DNA of 23,835 nucleotides, from positions 1 to 23,835 of the forward strand of contig WJIN01000237.1 in assembly GCA_014730295.1 (NCBI GenBank), in the 5' to 3' direction. The notes beneath the pieces were generated by a model, which searched no databases, had not been told where the DNA came from, and saw nothing but the letters and a program-made list of their open reading frames with translations. A program made the position numbers and the translations under genes. The first letter of the stretch is position 1. The number at the start of each line of letters is the position of its first letter. Shown here piece by piece: positions 15,972 through 23,630 of this stretch. This DNA is from Promethearchaeota archaeon (GTDB lineage: Archaea > Asgardarchaeota > Lokiarchaeia > Sigynarchaeales > SOKP01).

Positions 15972-16472
15972 ATGGACGAAGAACAAATGAAGGAAAATGC
16001 AGAATTTTTGATAAAAGAGCTACCTGGGAAAAAAGTACCTGGAAAAGTACGAGTCAGATGTCGCTATAACGATCTCGTGAAATTTGCCGAGGTATTTGGA
16101 ATTGAAGACCCTAAATATATCGGTCCTGAAGAAGATGGGATAGTCGCATGCAAAGCGTTTGCTAACCATTTTACAATTAAAGCATTGTATAAATTACTTT
16201 TGGGGATGAAACTCGAACAGAATGGGAAGACGCGAACATTTGTCTTGGATCCGGGAAAGCTACTTCACGCGGGTCAGAAATATAATTGGGAAGATTGTGT
16301 AGATGTAAAAGACGGAGATAAATTGACCGTGACCGCCAAATGGGGTAAAGTCTGGTTAATAGAAAAAAATATGATTCTTTTTGCTGAACTTTTAGTTGAT
16401 GTTAAGAATGAAAATGATGAATTAGTCTGTAAACCAACCGTGAGAGCGGCTGTCAGACCAGGAGGGTATTAA
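15972..16472 (+). CDS. MaoC-like dehydratase subunit, FAS1-like N-terminal type
   Basis: 166 residues with the pattern of the MaoC N-terminal/FAS1-like dehydratase hot-dog domain: an N-terminal helix, VRVRCRYNDLVKFAEVFGIEDPKYIG (about 26-51), a central part IVACKAFANHF, and the strand block LLHAGQKYNWEDCVDVKDGDKLTVTAKWGKVW (about 95-125). It lacks the D-x-N-P-x-H catalytic stretch and so is probably the non-catalytic partner, as HadA/HadC-type subunits are in mycobacterial dehydratases. The catalytic partner gene starts one base after its stop. Together they should act as a heterodimer on hydroxyacyl/enoyl-CoA or ACP thioesters. The gene has a purine-rich site (GAGAGGT) just before its ATG. 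Confidence 0.7.
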   Translation: MDEEQMKENAEFLIKELPGKKVPGKVRVRCRYNDLVKFAEVFGIEDPKYIGPEEDGIVACKAFANHFTIKALYKLLLGMKLEQNGKTRTFVLDPGKLLHAGQKYNWEDCVDVKDGDKLTVTAKWGKVWLIEKNMILFAELLVDVKNENDELVCKPTVRAAVRPGGY

Positions 16473-16473
16473 A

Positions 16474-17022
16474 ATGGTGTCTATTTCAGATATAGAAGTG
16501 GGACAAGTTATTAAGGATGAATTTGATCAAATTACTCGGGAATTACTCAGAAAATACGCTGATGCGAGTGGAGATACAAATCCTATCCATACTCGTGATG
16601 ATATTGCCGAAAAACAAGGTTTAAAAGGGGTAATAGCTCATGGATTGTTTAGTTTTGGATTCATAACAAAATTATTTGAAAATTTTCTGAACGGGGAGCG
16701 AGAAGGTAACTTGATTGAGGTTGATGTGGACATGCGTGGTATGGTACGTTGCGGGGATAATTTGGTCACTGAAGCGGTTGTGACAAAAATAGAGGATAAA
16801 CGCATATTTTTAGATGTGGTCCAGAGGACTATTACTCCAGTAGATATTCGTGACAGTGAAGGTAATCTGATTGAACAATTCGAAGCAGGTGAACGAGGAT
16901 ATGTCACAGAAAAGGATCGTGAAAAAGGACTGGTCCATACGAAGGATGTTGATGGAGGAATATTGACTTATCGAGAACGAGTGGCGACAGAAGGTTCGGC
17001 AATTTTCATACTCAATAAATAA
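16474..17022 (+). CDS. MaoC-like (R)-specific enoyl hydratase/dehydratase subunit
   Basis: 182 residues with the hydratase-2 signature: ADASGDTNPIHTRDDIA (29-45), giving catalytic Asp34 and His39, and the loop GVIAHGLFSFGFITKL (52-67). It carries out reversible addition of water to trans-2-enoyl thioesters to give the (R)-3-hydroxy form. The last 50 residues are more polar and specific to this protein. A strong ribosome binding site (AGGAGGG, about 15 bases before the ATG, within the end of the previous gene) and the one-base gap indicate coupled translation with the first subunit. Whether it serves degradation, lipid synthesis or another thioester pathway cannot be told, as no thiolase or dehydrogenase lies nearby. 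Confidence 0.78.
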   Translation: MVSISDIEVGQVIKDEFDQITRELLRKYADASGDTNPIHTRDDIAEKQGLKGVIAHGLFSFGFITKLFENFLNGEREGNLIEVDVDMRGMVRCGDNLVTEAVVTKIEDKRIFLDVVQRTITPVDIRDSEGNLIEQFEAGERGYVTEKDREKGLVHTKDVDGGILTYRERVATEGSAIFILNK

Positions 17023-17045
17023 ATCAAATTAGATCAGACAATATT

Positions 17046-17063
17046 ATTTTTCTTTTTTTATTT
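17046..17063 (+). terminator. T-rich tract after the dehydratase pair
   Basis: A T-run broken by single bases begins about 24 bases after the stop at 17022, fitting an archaeal terminator between the dehydratase operon and the HEAT-repeat gene. Confidence 0.4.
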
Positions 17064-17126
17064 AAACCGTTATCAGACAAATACAGAGAGTTTTTCATTT
17101 TTTGGTAGAAACAATTATTAGAAGAT

Positions 17127-17139
17127 TTTTATATTATTA
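17127..17139 (+). promoter_or_regulatory. TATA-like box for the HEAT-repeat gene
   Basis: TTTTTATATTATT is about 44 bases before the GTG start at 17177, which would allow a leader of roughly 15-20 bases. It is the best candidate in the 154-base gap. Confidence 0.35.
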
Positions 17140-17176
17140 AGACAAAGTAAATCTCTAGAAGTAACACTCTCAAATC

Positions 17177-20128
17177 GTGCGGATTGTAAATTTGGATTTA
17201 AAAGACATAGAAACTTTCATTATACAAGGAAAGTATAATAAAGCAGCAGATGAGATTTTTGAAGCTGTAGAGGTTTATTCATCAAGTGATGATAAGGAGA
17301 TCCTTCTAAATTGTCTTAATCTTTTAAATCTAATTTGCGATAAATCTCCCAGAATTTCTCTTCAAGCAGTAAAACACACATCTAGTCTAATAAATGACCA
17401 GGATTCTTGGATCCGGCTTATATCGCTTGAAATTTTATATCAGATCGCCAAATATCGACCAAATCTATTAATAGAACCATTAAATGATATTAGGTCACGA
17501 TTATACGATAATGATCCCCCTGTCCGACGACTTGCTGTTAAAATCATTGGTACTCTCATTCTTTCATTACATATCGACTTGGAAATTTTACAATCAATCA
17601 TAAATGAGTATACTGAAAAATTAATGGATAACGATTGGAAGGTGAAATTATCCGTAATTAATACCACGCAAGACATCATCAACCAAGATTATACACGAAT
17701 TCAAGAAATCGAACCCTTACTTTCGATGGTTATAATTAATCTGCGAGATAAAGATGATGATGTCGCAAGAGCATCCGCAGAATTATTACGAATATTAGGT
17801 AATTATTTCCTTTCAAAGGAAAAGATCTTCTACATTTTACTTAATCTGTTATATAACGAAAAACCTCGAGTCCAAGAACTTGTGTTTTGGTTGTTTGGGG
17901 AAATTGGGAAAGAAAAATCTTCGGAAATAATACCTTTCATACCAAAAATCATCAATTTTTTAAGAAACAAGAGTTTCCGAATTCAAGTTAAAATAATTGA
18001 TGCCCTTATCAATATCGCAGAAAACAATTTTGATCAGACATGGGCAAACTTAATCAATTCAATCACCGAATCAAGTGACAATTCCTTCAAAAACTCTTTA
18101 GGAAATGCTCTTTATCAAGTAGCTCAGAATAAAATTGATTATATTTTTCCTAACCTCTTTGAAGAATTAGAAAATCCCTCTGAAAATGTTAGAAAAATAA
18201 TTGCTTTAGTATTTCGCCGCTTATTTGATGAGTATCAAATTGAGATAGAAAACGAAATCAGCAGAATAATCTACAAGCTGGAATCAAAATATTGGAGGGA
18301 ACGAAGAAAAACTATCCAACTTCTTCAAAATATTTGTCTTATATTAGAAAGCCGAAAAATTGCTTTGTGGATAACCATTGAATTGAGTAATAAATTAGAG
18401 GATGAAAATGATTTAGATGTAAGAAAAGAAATTATTTATACTTTGGATAAAATCAATGACCAATATCCTCATATTGATGAATATATCAAAAAAATCAATG
18501 ATAAGCTTTTTACTTTTCAAGAGAGAATTATTGAATTTCAAAAGGTTCCTGTGGATTTTAGAAAGAAATTAAATAATTATATAAAAAATTTTAAGTTTAA
18601 CACCACTGAAATCCAACTAAATCAAATGTATGACAGGATTATTAAGGATATCCAACAATTTCATAATGAGATTAATCGTTTCGAATATAAAAGACTGGCA
18701 TATGATCTTTTAGAGGAGTGGGAAGAGACTAAAATCCAAATTATCGATGAATTAAGTATTATTAAGGGCTTCATCACAGATATATGTGAAGAAAAGAAAC
18801 AAGAATATAAATCAGATTTACAATCTAAAATCAATATATTAATTGACCGAATTGATATTCTTAAAGCACAATTTGATTACATTAAAGATAAGTCCTTAGA
18901 AAATACAAGTATCGCGAATGAAGAGATCGTGTGGTACTCCGAACCGACGATTCACGAGAAATTCAATTATATTTCATTACTGCGAAGAAACTTGTTTAAA
19001 TTAGATGTGGATATTCGGGAAATGCTTATTAATAATGTGGAATTTGATGATATCTTTAAAGATTTGTTAAGCCGATGGGTTGCGGTAAAGATTGAAATTC
19101 AGATATTTCTAAATAATCTGGACCGAAAAATAAAAGATATGAAACAAAAAATTATAGATGATTTATCAGCTGTTGAAATACCCGCTGAAATTTCTAATAT
19201 AAATGAACTAGATGGATTAAGTGAGGAATTAACATACCAAATCGTTCAAGGACATATTCATTCAATAATATCTTATGGAATTGAAGGAATTAAGAAATTT
19301 AATCAAAATTTTAATAAATTAGAGTCAAAACTGGATTTGTTAATTAATAAAGGAGGATTTGAAGAAGCTAAAAAGTTGATTGATATGAATAGCTCTCAGA
19401 TCAAATCATTTATTGAGGATACAGAAAATCAAGTTGAAAACATCATTGAAAAAGAGGAGATCTTTAAGGGGGAGAAGAATGGGTTTGAGCTCTATATCCA
19501 ACCCTTTATGGAAAAATGGAATAACAGCAAAGAATTATTAATACATAAGTCTAAAAAATTCATGGAAAAGAGTAAAGAAAAACTATATTTCCATCAATTA
19601 AAGCATTATCTTAAAATTATGAATCCTATCGAATTTGATCTCCTTTCAAACTATTTAGGACTAAATAAAGAGCAAATTAAGGAATATGTGATGAAATTTA
19701 TTAGTAAAAATAGACTTGATGCAAAGATAGTCAATAATTCTCTTTATTCACCAAAAATACAGTCAGAAATCACTGATTTTAAAGAGCTTAATTTGTTTAA
19801 ACGAATTAAAACGATGGGAAACCAAATTGAGATCGGTTTACGATTAAACAATCCTTCGAATTATGATTTTAAAGATTTACAAATCACCTTAAGAATTCCA
19901 GAATATATGGAAATATTGAAGGAGAGTGGTTTTCCGAAATACTTTCAAATTGATGAGTTAAAAACCGGTACCAATTTTAAGTTCAGATATTTTCTACGCA
20001 TTGACAAGGAAATTAAATCCCACCTCGCGAACAATACTCATGATGAGATTGGGCTAATGATTCATTATAAAGGACCGTTCGAACTCCAAAAACGATTGTC
20101 AAAAAAAATTGATATACTTCTCTCATAA
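17177..20128 (+). CDS. HEAT-repeat, coiled-coil and C-terminal beta-domain protein
   Basis: 983 residues, started by GTG at 17177 (no ATG nearby; a TTG five codons later is also possible). Residues about 10-430 form a HEAT/ARM-type alpha-solenoid: repeated units such as DNDPPVRRLAVKIIGTLIL, DKDDDVARASAELLRILGNY and KPRVQELVFWLFGEIGKE, each about 38-40 residues. Residues about 440-860 are long charged helices and probable coiled coil. The last part (about 870-983) changes to strands, with LNNPSNYDFKDLQITLRIP and a Tyr-rich hydrophobic pattern, and looks like an immunoglobulin-type sandwich. The architecture (solenoid, linker, ear-like domain) resembles large adaptor subunits of vesicle coats, but similarity of individual sequences is not evident to me. 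No catalytic residues. It stands alone between two terminator or promoter regions. Confidence 0.6.
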   Translation: MRIVNLDLKDIETFIIQGKYNKAADEIFEAVEVYSSSDDKEILLNCLNLLNLICDKSPRISLQAVKHTSSLINDQDSWIRLISLEILYQIAKYRPNLLIEPLNDIRSRLYDNDPPVRRLAVKIIGTLILSLHIDLEILQSIINEYTEKLMDNDWKVKLSVINTTQDIINQDYTRIQEIEPLLSMVIINLRDKDDDVARASAELLRILGNYFLSKEKIFYILLNLLYNEKPRVQELVFWLFGEIGKEKSSEIIPFIPKIINFLRNKSFRIQVKIIDALINIAENNFDQTWANLINSITESSDNSFKNSLGNALYQVAQNKIDYIFPNLFEELENPSENVRKIIALVFRRLFDEYQIEIENEISRIIYKLESKYWRERRKTIQLLQNICLILESRKIALWITIELSNKLEDENDLDVRKEIIYTLDKINDQYPHIDEYIKKINDKLFTFQERIIEFQKVPVDFRKKLNNYIKNFKFNTTEIQLNQMYDRIIKDIQQFHNEINRFEYKRLAYDLLEEWEETKIQIIDELSIIKGFITDICEEKKQEYKSDLQSKINILIDRIDILKAQFDYIKDKSLENTSIANEEIVWYSEPTIHEKFNYISLLRRNLFKLDVDIREMLINNVEFDDIFKDLLSRWVAVKIEIQIFLNNLDRKIKDMKQKIIDDLSAVEIPAEISNINELDGLSEELTYQIVQGHIHSIISYGIEGIKKFNQNFNKLESKLDLLINKGGFEEAKKLIDMNSSQIKSFIEDTENQVENIIEKEEIFKGEKNGFELYIQPFMEKWNNSKELLIHKSKKFMEKSKEKLYFHQLKHYLKIMNPIEFDLLSNYLGLNKEQIKEYVMKFISKNRLDAKIVNNSLYSPKIQSEITDFKELNLFKRIKTMGNQIEIGLRLNNPSNYDFKDLQITLRIPEYMEILKESGFPKYFQIDELKTGTNFKFRYFLRIDKEIKSHLANNTHDEIGLMIHYKGPFELQKRLSKKIDILLS

Positions 20129-20238
20129 AATATTAAATAATCTCTTATTTTGGCTCATTTTATCATATAAATTTTATTCTAATTAGTCCTATTTCTGAAG
20201 AGTCCTTATTTAATTTGAAAATCACTCCTAATTTTAAT

Positions 20239-20267
20239 CTATCGAAAACGTCGATAGGTCCTATCGA
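20239..20267. promoter_or_regulatory. Palindromic operator before the selenium-type cluster
   Basis: TCGATAGGTCCTATCGA (20251-20267) is a 17-base palindrome with one central base. A third half-site CTATCGA (20239-20245) forms a second inverted repeat with TCGATAG (20251-20257). The array ends directly at the promoter's BRE/TATA region, so a regulator bound here should block or help TFB/TBP. The regulator is unknown. Confidence 0.6.
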
Positions 20268-20281
20268 AAAAGCTTATAAAT
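20268..20281 (+). promoter_or_regulatory. BRE and TATA box of the selenium-type cluster
   Basis: AAAAAGCTTATAAA contains a purine-rich BRE-like part and a TTATAAA box, centred about 44 bases before the ATG at 20322. The transcript would have a leader of about 15-20 bases. It directly abuts the operator. Confidence 0.55.
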
Positions 20282-20321
20282 CATTTAAACTTATCTGTGT
20301 TATATTTTAAATGTTAAAAAA

Positions 20322-20849
20322 ATGAGAAAAAAGATGGAAAAAGCATCTCAAAAAAAAAGTATTTTACGTATTATTAGATTCCCCGCGTTTTTAGGTATTA
20401 CTATCGGGATTCTAGCTGCTTTTATTCAAGCCTTATTGTTTAGCGCAGGAGGTCCCGAAGCCTATGGATTTTGTGTTGCATGTCACACGCGAGACCTAAC
20501 TAACGCAATAACCAATGCGTTTCTAGGGACAAATCTAGGAATTGCTCCTTTTTCAGCAATTACTCCTGTCTTGACTATTGTTGGAGTTCTGATTGGTGGT
20601 TATATTGCTGCGAAAAGAAAAAAAGAGTTCCGTTTAAAAAAGGGCTCGATTCTGAACTATACCCTATATTTTCTCGGAGGGATTGCAGTGATTAATTTTG
20701 CCCTATTAGTGGGAGCATGTCCATACAGGTTAGCCTTAAGATTTGCCTATGGAGATCTTATCGCATTAATAGGCATTTTATCTATTGCGGGAGGAGTTGC
20801 CGTCGGAGTAATTCTCCTTTTATTCTATATGAAACGGAGGGAAATCTGA
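20322..20849 (+). CDS. YeeE/YedE-family membrane protein, first half-size subunit
   Basis: 175 residues with four hydrophobic segments (about 19-40, 75-98, 112-132 and 145-169). Family cysteines are visible as GFCVACHTRDL (C51 and C54) and GACPYRLALRFAYGD (C133). YeeE/YedE proteins import sulfur species such as thiosulfate, and the YedE group is linked by gene context to selenium use. Full-length members have both halves in one chain of about 330-400 residues; here they are separate, adjacent genes. A second in-frame ATG four codons later (20334) is possible. Likely first gene of an operon, given the operator and TATA box in front and the one-base gap to the second subunit. Transported compound is inferred, not shown. 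Confidence 0.8.
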   Translation: MRKKMEKASQKKSILRIIRFPAFLGITIGILAAFIQALLFSAGGPEAYGFCVACHTRDLTNAITNAFLGTNLGIAPFSAITPVLTIVGVLIGGYIAAKRKKEFRLKKGSILNYTLYFLGGIAVINFALLVGACPYRLALRFAYGDLIALIGILSIAGGVAVGVILLLFYMKRREI

Positions 20850-20850
20850 A

Positions 20851-21351
20851 ATGACTAGTCTTATTGCCAGTACTGCATTAGTATTGCCCATAATTACACT
20901 AATATTAGGCTTTGTTATAGGATATTTAGCACAACGCTCAGGGTTTTGCTCAATTGGAGGTTTAAGAGACCTATTTATGTTTAAACATACTCGATTATTT
21001 TTTGGATATTTAGCATTAATAGGCGGAGCCTTCATCGGATATTTTATCTTTTGGACTATTATTCCGACTGCGTTTCCTAATTTCTATTGGATAGCAAATC
21101 AAACAGACCCTCTAACTCCGATTCCTGGAGCACCCGGCGGACTTAGCAATCTCTCATATGTTATACTAGCGATAATCGGTGGATTTGGAATGGGATTCAT
21201 AGGTGTCCTATTAGGAGGATGTCCTTTACGACAGATTGTAATGACTTCTGAAGGAAATTTAAAATCGCTGTTCTTTGTTGCGGGAACGATTGCTGGTGCT
21301 ATTATTTTCCACACGTTAATAATGCAATTAGCCCAAATGATAATGTTTTAG
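20851..21351 (+). CDS. YeeE/YedE-family membrane protein, second half-size subunit
   Basis: 166 residues with four hydrophobic segments (about 8-27, 48-70, 101-122 and 139-163). It carries the family signatures RSGFCSIGGLRD (29-40, C33) and LLGGCPLRQIV (120-130, C124). The cysteines in such pairs are thought to take part in passing the sulfur or selenium atom through the membrane. Its ATG is one base after the stop of the first subunit. A ribosome binding site CGGAGGG about 10 bases upstream shows that it is translated as its own protein, not as a frameshifted continuation. With the first subunit it should make one transporter. The TusA-like gene begins 13 bases after its stop. Confidence 0.82.
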   Translation: MTSLIASTALVLPIITLILGFVIGYLAQRSGFCSIGGLRDLFMFKHTRLFFGYLALIGGAFIGYFIFWTIIPTAFPNFYWIANQTDPLTPIPGAPGGLSNLSYVILAIIGGFGMGFIGVLLGGCPLRQIVMTSEGNLKSLFFVAGTIAGAIIFHTLIMQLAQMIMF

Positions 21352-21364
21352 GTGAAATTGAGAT

Positions 21365-21592
21365 TTGACAGAATACAAATTAGATATTATAGGAAAAGTG
21401 TGTCCTTACTGTCTTTTAGCAGTTAGGAAGAAAGTAAAGGAATTGAGCTCTGGTGATACACTTTTAGTTTTAACTGATCATCCCCCTGCTGCAAATGATA
21501 CAATACCCTCTGACATGGAAAAGCTCGGATACAACGTTAAATCAACTTTGCTTGAACCCGGTGTGTGGGAATTAACTGTAGATATACCATAA
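21365..21592 (+). CDS. TusA/YedF-like sulfur (selenium) carrier protein
   Basis: 75 residues, a typical size for TusA (SirA-like). It has the pattern LDIIGKVCPYCLLAVRKKVKELSSGDTLLVLTDHP, with active Cys13 in CPYC where most members have CPxP, and the later block ANDTIPSDMEKLGYNV. TusA proteins carry sulfur as a persulfide; the YedF group is found with YedE and selD in selenium-using organisms. The start is a TTG at 21365, preceded by GGTGA about 10 bases upstream; there is no ATG in range. It follows the YedE pair by 13 bases and is followed by a T-rich stretch (21629-21645) before the next gene. The most likely role is taking up selenium or sulfur from the transporter on Cys13. Confidence 0.82.
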   Translation: MTEYKLDIIGKVCPYCLLAVRKKVKELSSGDTLLVLTDHPPAANDTIPSDMEKLGYNVKSTLLEPGVWELTVDIP

Positions 21593-21654
21593 TTGTATAG
21601 AAAAAACTTCTAATAAAAATTACACAAATTTTTTTATTTATTTTTAAATATCAA

Positions 21655-22905
21655 ATGGAAATATATTTTCTTTTTACGGAACATATCCCACTGGAAAGAT
21701 TAGGGTGGTTAAGTGAATGCTTTAACAAACGAGGAAATAAGGCAAATTTAAATTCTAAGACTTCTGAGACATCTAATAATATCAGAAAACTAGGTTTTTT
21801 TTTGACTAGTGACGCACTTTTCAGTTTAATTGATAAAAGATACCGACCATATTGGAAAAAACTAATTTCAGTAAACAATTTTTTCTGTAATTTGGATTCT
21901 GAAGAGATGAAATTATTAGGGTTGGAATGTAAAGAAATAAAAAAGCCTGATATAGAAAAAGAATTATATAATGCTGAGATTCACTCCGATGCGATCCTAC
22001 AACAAGAACCAGATTTTTGGAATGGGCTCCTTAGATCTATTCATAATCAATTTAATGGAAACAGAATAGGATTTTTAGAATTTCAAGGACCCTATATGAG
22101 TAGAACTTCTGTGAATGCTTTGAAAATATTAGAAAAAGCGATTGATAATAAATTGGATCCGGAACTGTATACTTACCTGGATGGAATTCATATGGGGCAT
22201 ATAGGGCAAAAACCGTCTGAATATGAAAATATTGGGAAAAAATTACGTTATTTAGAGAAAAAGGCAAGAACGAATGATTTGCGCTTTAGAATGTTATCGT
22301 GCTCTCGTTGCGGAACCGCTCGAGGCTATATCCGAGAACAAAATGAAAATGAGTATTTTCAATCAGAAGATGTAATACCACATTATCTATTTTGTAACTT
22401 AAATAAAATTGTCGAGAGATTTGAAGAAAATAATCTAATTTTCTCATCTTCTTGCGGAGTAGTTCAATATTGCAGTGATTTCTATAAAAATAAAATAAAT
22501 GAAAAGAGAGCATCAACAATTAAGCCTCCAATAATTATCTTTATTACGCATAATCCTTATGGGTCAGAATGGACTTTTGGAGGGCTTTCCTTTGCGATGG
22601 CTTGTGCGAATCATAAAATTCCCACGAAAGTTGTATTTACTGAAGAGGGGACCTATAATTTACCAACTGAGCATAAATTAAGTAGTGAGGATAAAATGTT
22701 TAATATACAGGACATCATCTTAGCGACTTCAGATATGGAGTTTTTAGAATATTATGTACTTGATGAGTCCTTAAAAATTCGAAATTTTGATTTAGTGAAT
22801 AAATTAAATAATTATATCGAAAAAATTAATAATATTGAATTAACACGATTAATTATATCTAAACAAGATCACTCGATTACTCATAAACGAATTATTTTCT
22901 TTTAG
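21655..22905 (+). CDS. Protein with three DsrE/TusD-like modules
   Basis: 416 residues. Three parts resemble the DsrE fold. Residues 1-115 open like one (IYFLFTEH) with Cys78 and Cys92. Residues about 116-290 are the clearest: GFLEFQGPYMSRTSVNALKI (139-158), YTYLDGIHMGHIGQ (172-185) and LSCSRCGTARGY (214-225), matching the TusD/DsrE pattern with active cysteines 216 and 219. Residues about 291-416 look like TusC/DsrF: IIIFITHNPYGSEWTFGGLS (293-312) and KVVFTEEGTY (325-334). Elsewhere these are separate subunits of a sulfur relay (TusBCD or DsrEFH) that takes a persulfide from TusA. Placement between two TusA-like genes and before a DsrH-like gene and selD points to a selenium or sulfur relay. 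The triple arrangement in one chain is unusual. Confidence 0.65.
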   Translation: MEIYFLFTEHIPLERLGWLSECFNKRGNKANLNSKTSETSNNIRKLGFFLTSDALFSLIDKRYRPYWKKLISVNNFFCNLDSEEMKLLGLECKEIKKPDIEKELYNAEIHSDAILQQEPDFWNGLLRSIHNQFNGNRIGFLEFQGPYMSRTSVNALKILEKAIDNKLDPELYTYLDGIHMGHIGQKPSEYENIGKKLRYLEKKARTNDLRFRMLSCSRCGTARGYIREQNENEYFQSEDVIPHYLFCNLNKIVERFEENNLIFSSSCGVVQYCSDFYKNKINEKRASTIKPPIIIFITHNPYGSEWTFGGLSFAMACANHKIPTKVVFTEEGTYNLPTEHKLSSEDKMFNIQDIILATSDMEFLEYYVLDESLKIRNFDLVNKLNNYIEKINNIELTRLIISKQDHSITHKRIIFF

Positions 22906-22956
22906 GTTTAGATTTAAATAATGTGAAAATATAGGATTTTAAGGTTTTAATAACAT

Positions 22957-23190
22957 ATGCGGCTTGAAGAAATGAATGATATACCAAATTATATTGATCT
23001 CACTTGTACTAATCTAATGTTAAAATTGAAAATTAATTTGAAAAAATTGGGTGAAGGACAAGCGTTAGAATTTTATTCAAATAGAGAACAATTTGATAAT
23101 ATTAAAAAGCCCTTTTCTAAGAATGGATACCATATTGAAGCAAATCAAGTAGATCATAACAAATACCATATAAAAATAGGGAAAAATTGA
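22957..23190 (+). CDS. Second, divergent TusA-like protein
   Basis: 77 residues. The TusA layout is visible: the strand YIDLTCTNLMLKLKINLKKL, with Cys17 at the active position, then GEGQALEFYSNREQFDNIKKPFSKNGYHI and a final strand KYHIKIG. The usual CPxP motif is changed to CTNL, so the two prolines are gone, but the position of the cysteine and of the helix after it are kept. Such divergent copies may be dedicated partners of a single relay step. Its stop overlaps the start of the next gene by four bases (TTGA), so both are made together. It follows the three-module DsrE-type gene by 51 bases. The family call rests on the layout rather than on strict motif identity. Confidence 0.6.
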   Translation: MRLEEMNDIPNYIDLTCTNLMLKLKINLKKLGEGQALEFYSNREQFDNIKKPFSKNGYHIEANQVDHNKYHIKIGKN

Positions 23191-23552
23191 ATATTAGAAA
23201 AAAACTTATGAGTATTAAAGAAATTGAATCTACATTCAAACATAACGGCAAACATTACATTTTATTTAATACAGTAGATTCCAGTTATAATTTTTTATAT
23301 TTCTTTAATCCTAAAAATGAAAATCGATCTTTATTATATGGAGAGAATTTATCTTTAGTACTTTCTAAGGTTTTAATGAATCCATCAGTAGTTTGTTTGG
23401 AATGCCATTTAGGATCTCAAATCCTAGGTGCTGTCTCATTAGATGAGGGCGACATTATTCAAAATAATCTATCCTTAGAAGAGGCTAATATGTTATTAAA
23501 AAATTTGAAACAAAAAGTTAGGGAGCAGAAAAAATCTATAAAGTTTTTCTAA
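23187..23552 (+). CDS. Small DsrH/TusB- or DsrE-like protein
   Basis: 121 residues from the TTG at 23187, which overlaps the previous stop as TTGA and has AGGG just upstream. An ATG at 23208 would give a protein seven residues shorter but lacks an upstream site. The core is HYILFNTVDSSYNFLYFF, then VVCLECHLGSQILGAVSLDEGDI with Cys70 and Cys73, and a final helix LSLEEANMLLKNL. The order (strand-helix-strand, a cysteine after the third strand, then a short loop and helix) fits DsrE/DsrH-type small subunits of sulfur relays. The call is by layout and context, not by a strict motif. It is followed after 78 AT-rich bases by selD, and would complete a TusB/C/D-like set with the three-module gene. 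Confidence 0.5.
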   Translation: MNIRKKLMSIKEIESTFKHNGKHYILFNTVDSSYNFLYFFNPKNENRSLLYGENLSLVLSKVLMNPSVVCLECHLGSQILGAVSLDEGDIIQNNLSLEEANMLLKNLKQKVREQKKSIKFF

Positions 23553-23630
23553 TGCTCCTATAATATAAAAAAAATATACTAGAATAATCAAAAAAAAATT
23601 TGATAATATTAATATAAAGGATTGAGGTTG

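Noticed and set aside
17031..17090. Direct repeat ATCAGACAA around the T-rich tract
   Set aside because: Only two copies of nine bases in AT-rich DNA with no symmetry or promoter link.
20847..20851. Frameshift or recoded stop joining the two YedE-like genes
   Set aside because: The second gene has its own ATG and a good ribosome binding site; the TGA at 20847-20849 is at the natural end of the first protein's last helix, so they are two genes.
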